A DNA stretch of 64,000 nt from Camellia lanceoleosa. Taxonomy: Eukaryota > Streptophyta > Magnoliopsida > Ericales > Theaceae. The stretch is from NCBI GenBank assembly GCA_025200525.1, contig CM045763.1, positions 85,340,131 to 85,404,130 on the forward strand, read 5' to 3'. Both the position numbers and the translations under genes were made by a program. Shown here piece by piece: positions 34,830-46,530 of this stretch (the stretch's first letter is position 1; each line of letters begins with the position of its first letter). Under the pieces are notes generated by a model. That model saw only the letters and a list, made by a program, of their open reading frames with translations. It was not told the DNA's origin and did no database searches.

Positions 34830-36183
34830 ATGTCGATCTTTGTTTTCGCTTTTCTCTCTGTCAATCTCTTTTCTCTCTCTCTCTCTCTATCTCTCTCTCT
34901 CAAGAAATTCAATTAAATCATTTATAATTAAAAAGACGAATAAATTCTATAAAACAAATCATCTATTTTTTATTTTTTATTTATTTTAATATAATTTGTT
35001 ATTCTTTATTTGTTATACGTTATTTATTTCTAATATATATATATATATCAATAAAAATTAAAAATATTATATAAATAAATAAAAAATATTATCAATAAAA
35101 ATAATACATAAGATAAAAATAATAAATATATTTAAAAAATAACTATTTAACGTCTCCTAAATTTTTAGTTTTGAAGTGTCTGACCCCTAGATACGCACAC
35201 CTGCACCCGAGTCCATGTAACGTAGTATGTGTCTGACATATCTTTTTAGTCATCCACCCAACAAATATATTTATGTAGAAGAGTTTATTGTGAAATCATG
35301 CATAAGAATCGCATTCTATGAATAAAAAGCTCTATATAATCCTTTGACATTTGCCTGACTTGCAATTTGGAAGTCATTTGAGAGGGCATAAGGGAACTTC
35401 CACAAACACCCCTTAGATATTTTTTTGGGTGAAAATTTGATACATGCTGCATCATTACAAGGGCCTATTTGTTTGCATGAATTGGATAATTTCATTTAGG
35501 ATTAACTAGTTCAAAATCTAAAGTTCAGAGATTTTGTGTAGGTTGAGCTGAAGACATTTTAAATCTCCCAACATGGATTAGGTGTTCAATGTTTTAAAAG
35601 AAGTGATCCACGTTAAATTTCATGAGGAAATTAAAATGTGTAGTTGTTTCATTTTTAGAGCCAAACACGTCCATTTCTCTAATTTGTAAATGGGGTAATT
35701 TTTAAATGGCCCAATGCATATTTTTGGACAACCGAATGGACCCTATCAGTATGTTTTCATTTCAAATTTATCCGGAATACAGTATTCATGCTGTGGGACA
35801 GTAAGAAATAATTTGGGAACTATTCAAGTCTAGTTGTTGAACTGGGGTATAGTTGTGTGTAGTCAATTGGTGTGTGAGATAGCTGAGCAATTGGTGTCTA
35901 GTCCATTCTAAACTACAATTCTCTTATTACTCAAAATTTTTGGCTAGTATGGTACTAGTATGTTTTTAACTGAACTAATCAAAGTTCATGTTTTGCTATG
36001 AAATAGGACATCCAAATGACACTGAGGGATGAAATCAAAAGTGCATGCGAGTATCGTCCATTCGAGAAGTGTGATTACAGTTCAAGAATATCTAACGAGA
36101 TATGTTGCAAGAAACTGGAATTCGTCACTGCACAGTTGGATGGGATGAAGCAAACCATTGATGGATATTATGATGCAACTTGA
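33408..36183 (+). CDS. MED11: Mediator subunit 11 (MED11), three coding exons
   Basis: MED11 is a small head-module subunit of Mediator, linking activators to RNA polymerase II in the nucleus. Coding exons: 33408-33461 (MDSQSQNTSLQRLQTVEQ), 33570-33686 (RIVRVLELAGGVMDELSSPS...MQLIK) and 36007-36183 (DIQMTLRDEIKSACEYRPFE...YYDAT, stop TGA). All joins are phase 0 with GT-AG borders, and the total is 115 residues, the usual plant MED11 length. It matches plant MED11 along its length as I remember the family: a helical protein with conserved LELAGGVM and EYRPFEKCDY motifs. Intron 2 is long (2320 bp) and holds a hAT MITE (34556-35225) and CT microsatellites. A CT/GA-rich leader lies upstream (32881-32905). 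It converges with the WVD2-like gene. No damage seen. Confidence 0.95.
33690..33719. repeat. CT microsatellite at the MED11 intron 2 start
   Basis: About 14 CT units immediately after the donor AAG|GTTC, which is a weak donor sequence next to a pyrimidine run. Confidence 0.9.
34556..35225. mobile_element. Non-autonomous hAT element in MED11 intron 2
   Basis: Ends CTACATTACATGGACTC and GAGTCCATGTAACGTAG are imperfect inverted repeats. Both flanks are TATGTGTC (34548-34555 and 35226-35233), a perfect 8-bp duplication, which is diagnostic of hAT transposition. Inside are GGGTACGGGTAC repeats (34612-34640) and CT microsatellites (34799-34830, 34870-34900). No transposase. Confidence 0.85.
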
Positions 36184-37132
36184 AGACACCCCGCAGCATT
36201 AGTATGCAAGCTTGCTGAAGATTATTGCCTTGCCTAGCTTATAAGAATCTTAGAAATTAATTTGAGGGATGTACGTAGTAAGGTACTTTTTGGTAAGGTA
36301 CTTTTTATTCTTAGATTTGATAGCAAATTACTTTACACAATCTAAAACCATGTTCAATGCCTCTTTTGTATGTTGTGGAATATGAGATGGTTTCTTTATT
36401 TTGATCAATACCTTGTTAGTATCTTGTGATGTTCATAAAGTTAGTCTGTTGTTCTTGTAAATTTCTTTGAAGTATGTGATGGATTAGTAACATGCTAAGT
36501 TACTTATTTTTTAATTTCAGCAATTAAATGATTGTGGGGTATGTTTTTACCTAAGTCTGAAGGTTTATTACACCTAACTTTGAAGGCATTTTTGACTTGT
36601 GCTTAGGTGTTTAAATTTGTCTTTGAAATAAATGTTTATATATATAATATATACTAATTATTTATCTTTAATTATATACTTATCTTGATATATGATATAT
36701 AATTATTTCGTGTTGTGTTATGAACTTTAGGCCACAACCTAAACCCAAGCGCACAAGTCGGTGTGGCAACCGCTCCATAGGCATGCAAGGCTTCAACCTG
36801 AGTGTCTTCACCTAAAATAGCCACAATAATCCTAGAAATAAAAATTCTCCAATAAATACAACCTAGCTCCCCAATTTAATCAAAATATTAAAACCACCTC
36901 CTTTAAAAGTTATAGTCATCCACATATTCAATGACAAAGAAGAAAATTTTAAGTCCACAATATATGAATCTCATCTCTCTTCTTATAGATAATTTACATG
37001 TAACAATGAAAGATACATAAAAATATACAAATCATTGCAAGCAAGAACAGATAATGAGCTGTTTCCTTTAACAAACACTCAAATGACCAAGAAAATTCTA
37101 AAACTTTTTTCTCCTATTAAAGAAAAAAACAA
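36184..37132. other. Convergent intergenic region (MED11 / WVD2-like 3' ends)
   Basis: Holds both 3' UTRs. A repeated AAGGTACTTTTTGGTAAGGTACTTTTTATTC is at about 36279-36311 just after MED11. No further gene seen. Confidence 0.5.
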
Positions 37133-40100
37133 CTAGCTATTGACAGCAATGTCTGCACTTCTCTGCTCGGCCATTTTACGAGGGGTGGTGGTGATGGTTT
37201 TGCCTGTCTCCTTCGCTGTTTTTGAACGGTCCTTAATTTTGCAAGTGCCGTTGTTACCATTCCTTCCACTGATCTGATCCTTATTTTTGAGAGGGCTGGC
37301 AGAAGCACTGCCGTCTTTGTGGCTGCCGAAGCTGTGGCGAATTGCCCTGTTGCAAACTCCCTTTTCCTCCGAGGACGAGCCAGCTACGTCACCACAACTC
37401 TTTCTCCGATTCAACTTTGGTGATTTGGCACGAGTCAATGGAAGCTGCCATCCAATTCAAGTAAAATTACATTGTTCTTGAACAAAAGAAGCTAGTGTAG
37501 ACAAGTTTCCACTTTGGAAGTGTAGTCTTATATGAGCACACACCAATGGTTTACAAAATAAGTATAAAAAAAAAAGAGTAAGAAGAAGAAAAGCAAAAGG
37601 GTTCCTCATTCTGAAACACCCATTAATTGGTTTTTTTTAATCTTTTCACAGCCATGTAAGTGGAAGGTGTGTTAAGCTCAGCTGCAACACAGAGAGTTTA
37701 GTGAAGAAAGGGTTGATCCGCTCGCCAAGGGATTCTATCCCAATGGCGTTACCACGACCGTCTCATATGAGAGGTTGGGGGTTCAAACCTTGCCAAAGGC
37801 AAGATAAGGGTGTATAAAAGCTTCTTCAGTTCCCATCTGTTCCCACCCGTCTATGCCGCTTATCAGCTCCCCCTAAAACCCAATACCCCTAGGATTAGGC
37901 TATATATATATATTCCAATCCTCAAAAAAGATTAACCAGCTCAATTTTCAGTTCAGTTGCAGCCCTAATGATATCTTTTATGTTCCATGAATTTCCAATT
38001 TTCTTCCAGTTCCGACCTTTTTCCAGATGAAATAACATCTTAGATTCTCAACTTCACAGGACTATCAATGAGAAGTCCAAACTGAGTACCTTTTTTAGTT
38101 CTTTCTTAGGTGGAGGTCCTTCCTGGTAAAAGCTAGGGACCGGATTTGCTTTATATGTCATGGTCTTTCTAAGCTGCTTTATAGCAGCCTCTTCTTCCTC
38201 CTGGAAATTAAGAATAGACAACAGGATAAATAAAAGGGGGGTAACACGACGTTCACAATAGCAATTATGATGTGAAACAGTAAAACACAAAGGAAACAGT
38301 ATAACAATACATGCACACAAATGGAAGTACCTTGGTTCTAGCCTCATATTCCAACTTCTCTGCCTCCAAAGCTTGATGTTTTTCCCCTAGCTTAGAGTAA
38401 AACTACAAACGAAAATTAATTAAGAGAAGAAAATCGCAAGAGGAAATTAAAAGCTATCGATTGAGAAAACATTTATACTCATCCACTCAATATTTGATTC
38501 ATAAATACCTCTTTGCGTTTCTCTGCACGTTGAATGCATTTAAAGACGGGAGCTACTGGGACAGTGGTCTTAAATTTGACAGTCCGGGCAGATGCTGCAG
38601 CACTATGCAAAGCTAAGGACACTTAAATTTAAAATGGAACCGACAAACATTGATCAAACAACAAACAAAAATAAAAATGCTCAAATCAAGACCACGGCAA
38701 AGGATACGAAGAAGCCAAGGACCAATTATCTTCCTCATCAAAATGCTTCTTCCTATATGCCTGAGAATAGTTTGGCTGGTACAAATACAAAATAATCAAG
38801 ATAAGCACGCTTTCCAAATCTACAATTATATCGTACAATTGTATTCACTTTGACATACAAATTGCTCAATTTGCTTATGAGGAATTCAAATCAAACCTCC
38901 GTAAAGAGTTCTCAAGAAAATCTAAACATGAACGTAACGATTTAAGTGAGGCAGAGATGAAAACAATGATGATACCTGTGAAGGGCTCAAGCATAACAGC
39001 TACCACATTTTTTTTCCCTTTGTAAAACACATTTATTGATTAATAATTTAGAAGTCTTAATCCTCATCTTATTTGTCAAATTACCAACCAAATCCAATCT
39101 CGCATTCAACTGTTTTGTGTTAACTTCAATCTGAGAATTAATAAACTAGATGATGAGGAGAAGAGAACAAATAGGGAATCACAATCCCAAATCAAAAATC
39201 TCAATCTCAATAATCAATATTCATATAAAAATTACAAAATCTTCAATTATCTCTTTATTGAATGCCTTTCAATCCCCATCATTAGAACTGGAAATGAGCA
39301 TTAACATAAGAGCATATAAATGCCTCTCTTATATAATCTTGTCAGTCAAGTCTGGTATGGAACCAAACTAAAGTATGCCAATAAATTGAGTTTCATTGAC
39401 CTTAAAGCAACCCTAAATGATTGGCTTTATCAAGTTGACGATTGGGTTTGTATGAGGACTACTGGCTCAGAAACTATGTTACTGTAACGCGTGTTTCTAT
39501 ACGAGGAATGGAAACGAAAACAAGATGCACCACATGTTCTAAAACATAATACGATAGGGTAGTGTTATATAGATGACACTACTAGAATTTAAGACACTAT
39601 ATAACATAATGGCAATTATAATTTAATAGTTAGACACCCAAACGGGTTTTATAGATCACACCAATAGAATTTAAGAAATTAAAAAATATAATAGAATTAT
39701 ATTTTAATAGTTAATCATGCAATAAAATATTGTTACAGATTAATCATGTAAAAGCACAATTCTAGAGTTTGAAAAGGAGAAAAGAGATAATGGCATCCTT
39801 GCATAGCACCATTAATTGACTTGCCTGTGATTTCCTTGAAGAGACAGGGGAGTGGAAATCATTAGTATTAGGTGAACAATTCCTACCCACATCAACAGTT
39901 TCAGCCCCAACATGATCAGTTTCAGCTGAAACCTGTTTCTCAGTTGCAGCGGGAGTAGAGGGCTGCGAAACAGTATCCTTCGTCTCCACATGACCCTTGA
40001 CAGGTGAGTTCAACTTCTTGTCACTTGACTTCTGAGCCTCAGGTTTCAAGGTTTTCCCCTCAGGCAAACCAGCATCACGATTAGTACTTTTAACACCTAA

Positions 40101-40298
40101 TACATCTTGCTTCTCATGACTTTCTTCCACAAGCGAGTCATGTGCAGTATGATCCTCTGCCTCGTAGTCCTTTGCTTCGTCACTTCCTTCCGAAGTTTTG
40201 GGAGAAACATGAACTGGATCATGAGAAACACCATTTGAATTCACTTTGACAAGATTAGGTTTCTTGTCAATGCGGATACCAGTAACATCCCTCCCCAT
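37133..40298 (-). CDS. WVD2-like microtubule-associated protein (TPX2 domain)
   Basis: Six coding exons on minus: 40298-39821, 38999-38976 (24-nt microexon), 38612-38509, 38402-38331, 38200-38090 and 37444-37133, about 366 residues. The N-terminal 160 residues ([18 protein letters not shown]) are acidic and low-complexity. The C-terminal TPX2 region is clear: [56 protein letters not shown], then [14 protein letters not shown]. Plant WAVE-DAMPENED2/WDL proteins bind and bundle cortical microtubules and affect cell elongation and organ twisting. The basic, Ser-rich tail ends AVNS. The first exon end is uncertain: A|GTCAAT (39821) keeps frame with the microexon, while the neighbouring CAG|GCAAGT looks like a GC-AG donor but breaks the frame. 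No disabling change seen. Confidence 0.92.
37700..37925. mobile_element. Possible tRNA-derived SINE downstream of the WVD2-like gene
   Basis: GGTTGGGGGTTCAAACCTTGCC at 37773-37794 contains a pol III B-box-like GGTTCAAACC. TGGCGTTACCA about 35 bp upstream could be a worn A-box. It ends in a TA repeat near 37905. No clear poly-A or target duplication, so tentative. Confidence 0.4.
39000..39820 (-). other. WVD2-like intron, no element identified
   Basis: AT-rich. A repeated phrase, A(C/G)ATAATAGAATTATATTTTAATAGTTA versus ACATAATGGCAATTATAATTTAATAGTTAGACACCC (39600-39715), suggests a small old duplication. No ORF of note. Confidence 0.4.
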
Positions 40299-40302
40299 GG
40301 CC

Positions 40303-42016
40303 CTGCACAAAAATATGGTAAAAGTGTCAGAAACAAAATAACAAAGCAAATTTAGACACCAAGAAACATAAAAACTATTAAAACAAAGGAAATATTTCCT
40401 TCTATTGTGGTTTAGTGAAGGTTTCCAGCAGCACTATAATAGCCTATTTTTTCATTTCAATAACAATTTATCAAGGGGCCACTGCTTGGTTCATGGTAAA
40501 AGAAAAGGTTTTCTTCATGAATTTCTATCATAGACTTGCATCAAACTACCCTCCTTTGAAAATAAATAAAAAATATATATACAAAGGAGAAAGGGAAAAA
40601 AATATATATATATATTAGAAAACATAGAATTGAAAACCACTTCGTTCATTCAACAGTGATAATAATTTACCAGCTAGCCAAGACAACAGTGGATTGACCA
40701 ACCCTCCTTGGCTAACTAGGAAATATGTACAAATTGGGGAAAATTAAATAGATATTTGGGCTGGTTCGGTATCATTTTCAATGTTTCATTTTTCGTGTAT
40801 TTTAAAACAAAAGTGAAAGTGCGAAGGGAGAATTCCTTTTTGAGGACAAAAACTAAAAAATGAAAACGATACCAAACCAGTAGTAACCAACTTTCAATGA
40901 TGATTCCCACAAGCGTGAAAGAGTAAATGGAGAAAATTCCTTTCTGAAAAGAAGAACTAAAAAATGAAAACGATATCAACCGGGCAGTAACCAACTTTCA
41001 AGGATGATTCACACAATTGCGAAAGATAAAAGGAAGAGAATTCCTTTTTGAGAATAAAAACTAAATAATGACATCGATACCAAACCTGCAGTAATCAACT
41101 TTCAAGGATGATTCCCACAAATGTGGAGAGACTAGGGGGAAAACAAAAACAAAACAAAACAAAAATGCTCATTTGCACAAGGATCTATTGAAGGAGGTGG
41201 GGGATTGACACAAACCAATACATTCACCAATATGTTGACACTAAAACAAAATCTAGAAGACACCAAATGCTAGAGACATTATATATAGGAGAAATGAAAA
41301 TGAGAAAGAAAAGATCCCATTCAAAGACTCCAAAGACAAAAACATGGAAACAGAACAAACCCTTTAAACCCCTCATTTTAAAGCTCAACCTATAAAAAAA
41401 AAAATTTGTATAGATACATGAATATTACACATACCATATGAAAGTGAGAGAGATGGGACAGCAACCTCCATTTCAAGTCCCACATTCATAACCAGAAAAT
41501 AATACCCACCAACACAAAAACAGAAACAACACAGAAAGAAGAAGAATTTATGAAACTACACAGATCCAAGCAAATTGCTTTTCAAGGTTTACCCCTAAAT
41601 ATAATCAGATCAGCAAACAAACAAAGAAAGGGGACAGACCCAATTCATCAAATAGTTCAAAATAGTGCTTAAAACCCCTCATCATTCACTTAACCCCCAA
41701 AAGAATATCCAAAAAGTATCAATAGATAAATGAAGAAAGTGAGAGAGAGAGATGGGAAAGCAACCTTCATTTCAAAAAGCCCACATTCATTAACAAGAAA
41801 CCAAAAAAAAATCACAAATAAAAACAAAAAAATAAAAAATAAAAAAGTAAAAACCCAGAAAGCAAAGTGGAGAGCTGCAAATGAATTTGTGAAACAAACA
41901 CAGATCGAAGCAAGTTGCTTTCAAGAATCAGATCGGTAACAAAAACAGAAAAGGGACAGAGACCCAACAAAAAAAAAATAAAAAAAATAAAAAGGAGCAG
42001 AGAGATGATCTCTTAC
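40303..42016 (-). other. 5' UTR intron of the WVD2-like gene
   Basis: Donor AACT|GTAAGAG at 42016 and acceptor TTTTGTGCAG ending at 40303, four bases before the ATG. The 1.7-kb leader intron contains a locally duplicated block (GATTCCCACAAGCGTGAAAGAG, GAATTCCTTTCTGAAAAG) repeated three to four times at about 40760-41120. Confidence 0.65.
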
Positions 42017-42320
42017 AGTTCGCAGCTCCGATCTGACGAGATTTGGACTTCGTTCTTTGAAATTGAGCGTTATGAACCACCAGTTCACCACCACCACCAC
42101 CTCTCTCTTCTGTCTCTCTCTCTCTCTCTCTCTCTAAAAGGAAACAAACAGACGAATGTTGTAGTAATAGATTTGAGCTTTTTTAATAATTTTGTTTGTT
42201 TGTTTGTTTTTGTTGTTGTTTTTTTTAAAAAAAAAAAAAAAATAGAAAACCTGTGGAGAGTTGAGTCTCGAAAGCGTACATGTCGCGTCGTTGTTCGTGT
42301 GTGTGTATATATAGTTGATT
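42017..42320 (-). promoter_or_regulatory. WVD2-like gene leader and core promoter
   Basis: On minus, CTATATATACACAC at about 42314-42303 is a good TATA box. The transcript would start near 42275 and carry a (GA)n tract (42136-42112; CT on plus) in its 5' UTR before the donor at 42016. Confidence 0.5.
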
Positions 42321-42379
42321 TCCGTTTTACACGGCGTCACTTAACGGCGCTATTTAAGAAATTTTAATAATTATTAATT

Positions 42380-43200
42380 ATTAGATAATAAAAGTGTTAG
42401 AAATAGAGGACTTAGTGGCGGTCGAGTTTGGGTTGTCTAGGTCTTTTTGTTTTCTTGGGTATTTTTTTATTTTTTTTGGGTCAATATTGGATTTTGTTGG
42501 TAGGTGACGTTGCCTGCCTAATTTCCTTGGACACTATTTTTTTTTCAACTCGCTAACCAATTTCTATGTACTTTGATATTTATTTAGACACTTTACCTAC
42601 GTTCGATTTATTTGATTTAAAAATATTTTTTTATGTTTAGTGGAGTGGCAGTGATGATGGAATGAAAGTAGAACTGAAGGCATGGTGGTAGTAGTGAAAT
42701 GAAGGTACTAGTGGTTGAGGTGAGAGTGACAGTTGTAATGTAGTGACATTAATAAGATTTTAATTTAAAAAATAATTTATGTCTTATAAAAATAAAAAAT
42801 ATTTTATACCCATATTGACTTATTTTATGCTGATCATAAAAAATATTTTTTGTTAATTTTCATTTTTCATCCTACCAAATATCAAAAAATATGAAAAATA
42901 TTTTTCATCCAAAGAAACTAGTGCTAATATCAAAATTAACTTTCAATCTTTTTAAACCTTAACATTAGCTTCATCCCACTTACCTACTATGTCCTCGTTT
43001 GGAATGAGTTAATTTAACCTAATTTTTAAAACTTTTTAACTATTTCAACCTGATTAAAAAAGTTGTGTTTGGGATGATAATGGCTCATTTATAGTTAATT
43101 TGATGGTTGCGAGAGAAAAAATAAAATAATTATACTTTAGATGTAATATTTTGTTTTATTTACTAAAATAATATATTTTGTCTTTATTAGCTAATTTAGT
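42380..43200. other. Gene-free spacer with a MITE-like block
   Basis: From about 43000 the sequence CCTCGTTTGGAATGAGTTAATTTAACC...GAGAGAAAAAATAAAATAATT...TTTTATTTACTAAAATAATATATTTTGTC matches the layout of blocks at 46736-46945 and 47990-48195 (GTGTTTG...GAGAGAAAAAAT...ATTTTATTTTATTAACTATTTTAGC). This indicates one MITE family with three copies here. No gene. Confidence 0.5.
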
Positions 43201-43206
43201 TCCAAA

Positions 43207-43712
43207 TAGGGGTGTAATTTTGGCCCGGCCCATACGGGCTCGGGCCGGGCCCATACTAGGCCTTGCGGGCTCCCACCAAAAAACGAGCCGGTCCATGGGC
43301 CAGAAAATTGGGCTCAAGCCCAGCCCTAGGGGTATCCGGGCTTTGGGCAAGCTAGTAGGCCAGGCCTCGGCCCGGGCCCATGGGCTTGGGCCTGAGCTTG
43401 GGCTTCGGCAGGCCTAAACAATTTTTTTTTGTTTTTTTTTGTTTTTTTCACCAAAAATTTTATTATTTTCTATTAAAAATAACACTGGGCTAGGCCTCGA
43501 GCCAAGCTTTTGGTCGGCCCTTAAGCGAGGCCGATAAGTCAGGCCACGGGCCAGACCGGACTTCAAAACGATAGCTCAGGCCCTGGCCCAAGGCCTCAAG
43601 CTGGGCTTGGACTGGGGTTGGGGCCTAAATGGGCCTTAACAGGCCGGGCCCACCTTGGGCCGCGGGCTGGCTTCAAGCCGCTCGCAAGCCATGGGCCAAA
43701 ATTACACCCCTA
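43207..43712. mobile_element. GC-rich hAT-like MITE
   Basis: The ends TAGGGGTGTAATTTTGGCCC and GGGCCAAAATTACACCCCTA are inverted repeats (one break). The flanks GTTCCAAA and ATCCCAAA match at 6 of 8 bases, which fits an old 8-bp hAT duplication. The interior is GGCCCGGGC-rich sequence with GGGCT(T/C)GGGCC reiterations, quite unlike the AT-rich surroundings. Confidence 0.8.
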
Positions 43713-44890
43713 ATCCCAAACAACCCTATATCACCTTCACTTACTATCCTCAATCTCTTTTCTGCTTCAACAATCTCTTCTAGCCCATACCCACCCTCTC
43801 TCGCCACTGCTGACCCCACTTCTATCCCCTTCACACCGTTTTAATCCCGTTCCACATCTATTGTGTGTGAGGAAAAAAGAGAGATAAATCGTGATACTCG
43901 GAGAGAGATTACAAAAACTAATCCATTTTTTTTCTTCTTAATATCATCTAGTCAATAGAATACTCTTAGTAGTATCTCATTAATTATTTTGGACCCTTAA
44001 TTTCTTTAGACTCCCACTTATAAATTCTAAAATCCTTAAAATTTCTTTTCTCCCTCTAGATAATACCAAAATTATCCTTGTGAAAATATTACACCCATTC
44101 AATTGAATGCACACCCCTATATCTCAAAAAGTCTCTCTTCTAAAAATTCTAACAAAACCCCCAAAGGTGATTATTATTTTATCTCCACATACTTGTTCAT
44201 GATCTGAGAAACTAAATGTATAATTTTTTGTTGTTAATTCAAAATTTCCCTTTTGTAGATTTTGTGATCTCCATGAATTTCGGTTATCTATTTTCGAACA
44301 AATAAGAAATGTTTGTTTACCTGTTCCCAAACAAATGAATAATGTTCAAGCCTGTATTTCTAAATTTCGGTCATATGTTCAAGAGTTCAGTACTGAAAAA
44401 ATGAAGAACAATTTTTATTATTTTTGCCATTTTTTTCAAGAAATTTACCCTTACAAAGTTGATCTTCTCTGAGCTAAAAACACCATTAAAGCTGTGAACC
44501 TCTTCTAAGTTTTTATTGTTGTACTTCTCTCATCTCATAGACTTGTAGTTACTAAAAAAGCTTTCCCTCATTGTTATTGCCGGAGAAGTGTAGGTAATTA
44601 AATGGTTGCCACAATTATTGCTAAAGGGTTTTCAAGATTTTGCAGGTGGGTAGGTTTTGAAGGTGAAATTTGAAGAAGATGGATAAGTGGTGATGAAAGT
44701 GGGTACTCTCATAAACCCTAATTCATGACGATGTAGTGGATGTGGAGGCTTAATTGTGAGATATGGTATCCTAAATTTATTGATATCCTTTTTAATAATT
44801 TCATTTGAAGTTATTATTATAATAAAAAAATAAAAAATTAAGGGGTCTAAAATAATTGATGAAATGCTAATAACAATACTCATTTTGTAT
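43713..44890. other. Gene-free AT-rich spacer
   Basis: Contains a CT-rich stretch (43740-43830) and no recognised element or gene. Confidence 0.4.
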
Positions 44891-44896
44891 CCCTCT

Positions 44897-45262
44897 TGGC
44901 CCCGTTTGTTTTGGGGTGTAATGGATGAGAGGGGGTGAGGATGGAGGTGGGGATTAAGATAGAGGTTGGAAGGGAGATTGGGATGGAGGAGGTAGAGGTG
45001 GTATTAGAAAAATGTGAGGGGATTAGAAATTTTTTTATTTTTTACATATTGGGAATTTTTTTAAAACATTAATGTTTAATTTTTTATATTTTTGTATTTG
45101 ATTTATTATTTTATATAAAAATAATTTAACAATTCTTACACTAACAACTATCATCAAAACAAACACAATTTTACTTAATTCTCTCACTATCAATTCTCTC
45201 ACTATTAATCCGTTTATTATAAATTCACTCCATTCTACCTCTAAAAACAAACCGGTGTGAGT
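44897..45262. mobile_element. MITE-like element
   Basis: GGCCCCGTTTGTTTTGGGGTGTAATGG at the left and CTACCTCTAAAAACAAACCGGTG at the right form an imperfect inverted pair (CCGTTTGTTTT / AAAACAAACCGG). Phrases of this sort are frequent at ends of plant MITEs. No target duplication could be fixed. Confidence 0.45.
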
Positions 45263-45307
45263 GTGAACTGGTACATTTTTTTTTCCCACAATGTTCTTTA
45301 TATTGAT

Positions 45308-45402
45308 AAGTACGATATTCTATAACTGTTTCATCAAACCGTATAAACTATTAAAGTATGATATTCTATACATGTTTCATCAAACTGTATAAACTATTAA
45401 AA
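45308..45402. repeat. 47-bp direct tandem pair
   Basis: (A/T)CGATATTCTATAACTGTTTC and ATGATATTCTATACATGTTTC, each followed by ATCAAACYGTATAAACTATTAA. Confidence 0.8.
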
Positions 45403-45574
45403 AAAAATTTATTCACCAAAACACTCCATCATTCAAAAATTTAAATGGAAAATAACAAATGATTGAGCTTCTCTTAGGTTTAAATCTGAACATGAGAAAA
45501 ATTGAGGAGTTCGTGAGACTCATCGCAACTTTCGTTTGAATGATCTGAATTATTTATTTTGCAGGGCTCTCAAT

Positions 45575-45760
45575 ATATATTATTATTAAAAAAAATTAAT
45601 TCGATTCAATAATTATAACATTATTATGTTTGTTAATAAAAAAAATAATAAGTATACTTTTAAAAATAAGCTATCTACCTTTTAAAGATAAACACGATAA
45701 AATAAAAATCTTTTGATTATCATATCAACTTCATTTTTCTTTTTTTTTCACAAATAAAAT
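45575..45760. mobile_element. Fold-back MITE, copy 2
   Basis: Same order as 15643-15830: AAAAAAATTAATTCGATTCAATAATTATAAC, an AAGCTATCTACCTTTT loop, then AAATAAAAATCTTTTGATTATCATATCAACTTC. Diverged relative of copy 1. Confidence 0.55.
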
Positions 45761-45834
45761 ATACATATTACTATAAAATAAATTATTCAAATAATCTAAA
45801 CAAGATTTACAGTAAATTTCATATTCAAATTTGA

Positions 45835-46530
45835 TAAAAAGTCAACCAATTAGAATAGAAATAGATGATGCACCAACTGCTCATCACTATGATCAAGGCT
45901 GGTAACCACTTGTATGCTTTTTCTGTCTTAATTGAAATTAGCAGTAAGCAACCCCACACACAGTGCCCGCAAACGGCGCAAAGGAAACTTCGGGCACACA
46001 CACTAATGGCAGGGCTTGAATGTGAACTTTAGTCGGTGGGTTGGGCAGGTAGGAAAATTGCTGCCCCCACTTTTCATTGGAGGATAGACATTAGTCAAAC
46101 CCATAATTGCCTTTCCTTTTGGACATCACAAAATTAACGTTTGACTATTCATCAATCAAAGTGAAACATAAATAAAGCCCTAATGGGTATCGTTTTTTGA
46201 ATTTTCTTCATGTCTTTTGAGTCAAAGTTCCACACTTCCATCGTCTTATTTAAGACCGCCACAAACCCGAGGAAGTGTAACGGCCTTGAGGTATACGCCC
46301 GGAGATCCCATGTTTCACTTTTTCCGATCAATCATTAGGCCACATTTTAAGGATAAATCTTTTAAATTTGAATAAAACGTACTGAATATGAAAAATATAA
46401 ATTTAAATTTTTACCTATATATAAATCTACAACTCATCGCTATATAGTTAAGCATCGTTTAAAAATAACTTTTGAGATTTCGACTCTTTAAAATCTAATC
46501 TTAAAAATCATCCTTCTATAATTAGGGCTT
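45835..46530. other. Gene-free spacer
   Basis: No coding sequence or recognised element, apart from an unremarkable AT-rich context. Confidence 0.4.

Noticed and set aside
34511..34989. Long Ser/Leu-rich reading frames
   Set aside because: Produced by CT microsatellites and GGGTAC repeats inside the hAT MITE in MED11 intron 2.
37117..37481. Other-frame readings across the WVD2-like last exon
   Set aside because: The frame [11 protein letters not shown]...AVNS continues the TPX2 protein with correct splice phase; the others are shadows.
40415..40618. Small plus-strand reading frame with a signal-peptide-like start
   Set aside because: Lies in the 5' UTR intron of the minus-strand WVD2-like gene and ends in low-complexity TATA repeats.
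43156..43844. Gly/Pro/Ala-rich reading frames
   Set aside because: Shadows of the GGCCC-rich interior of the hAT-like MITE.
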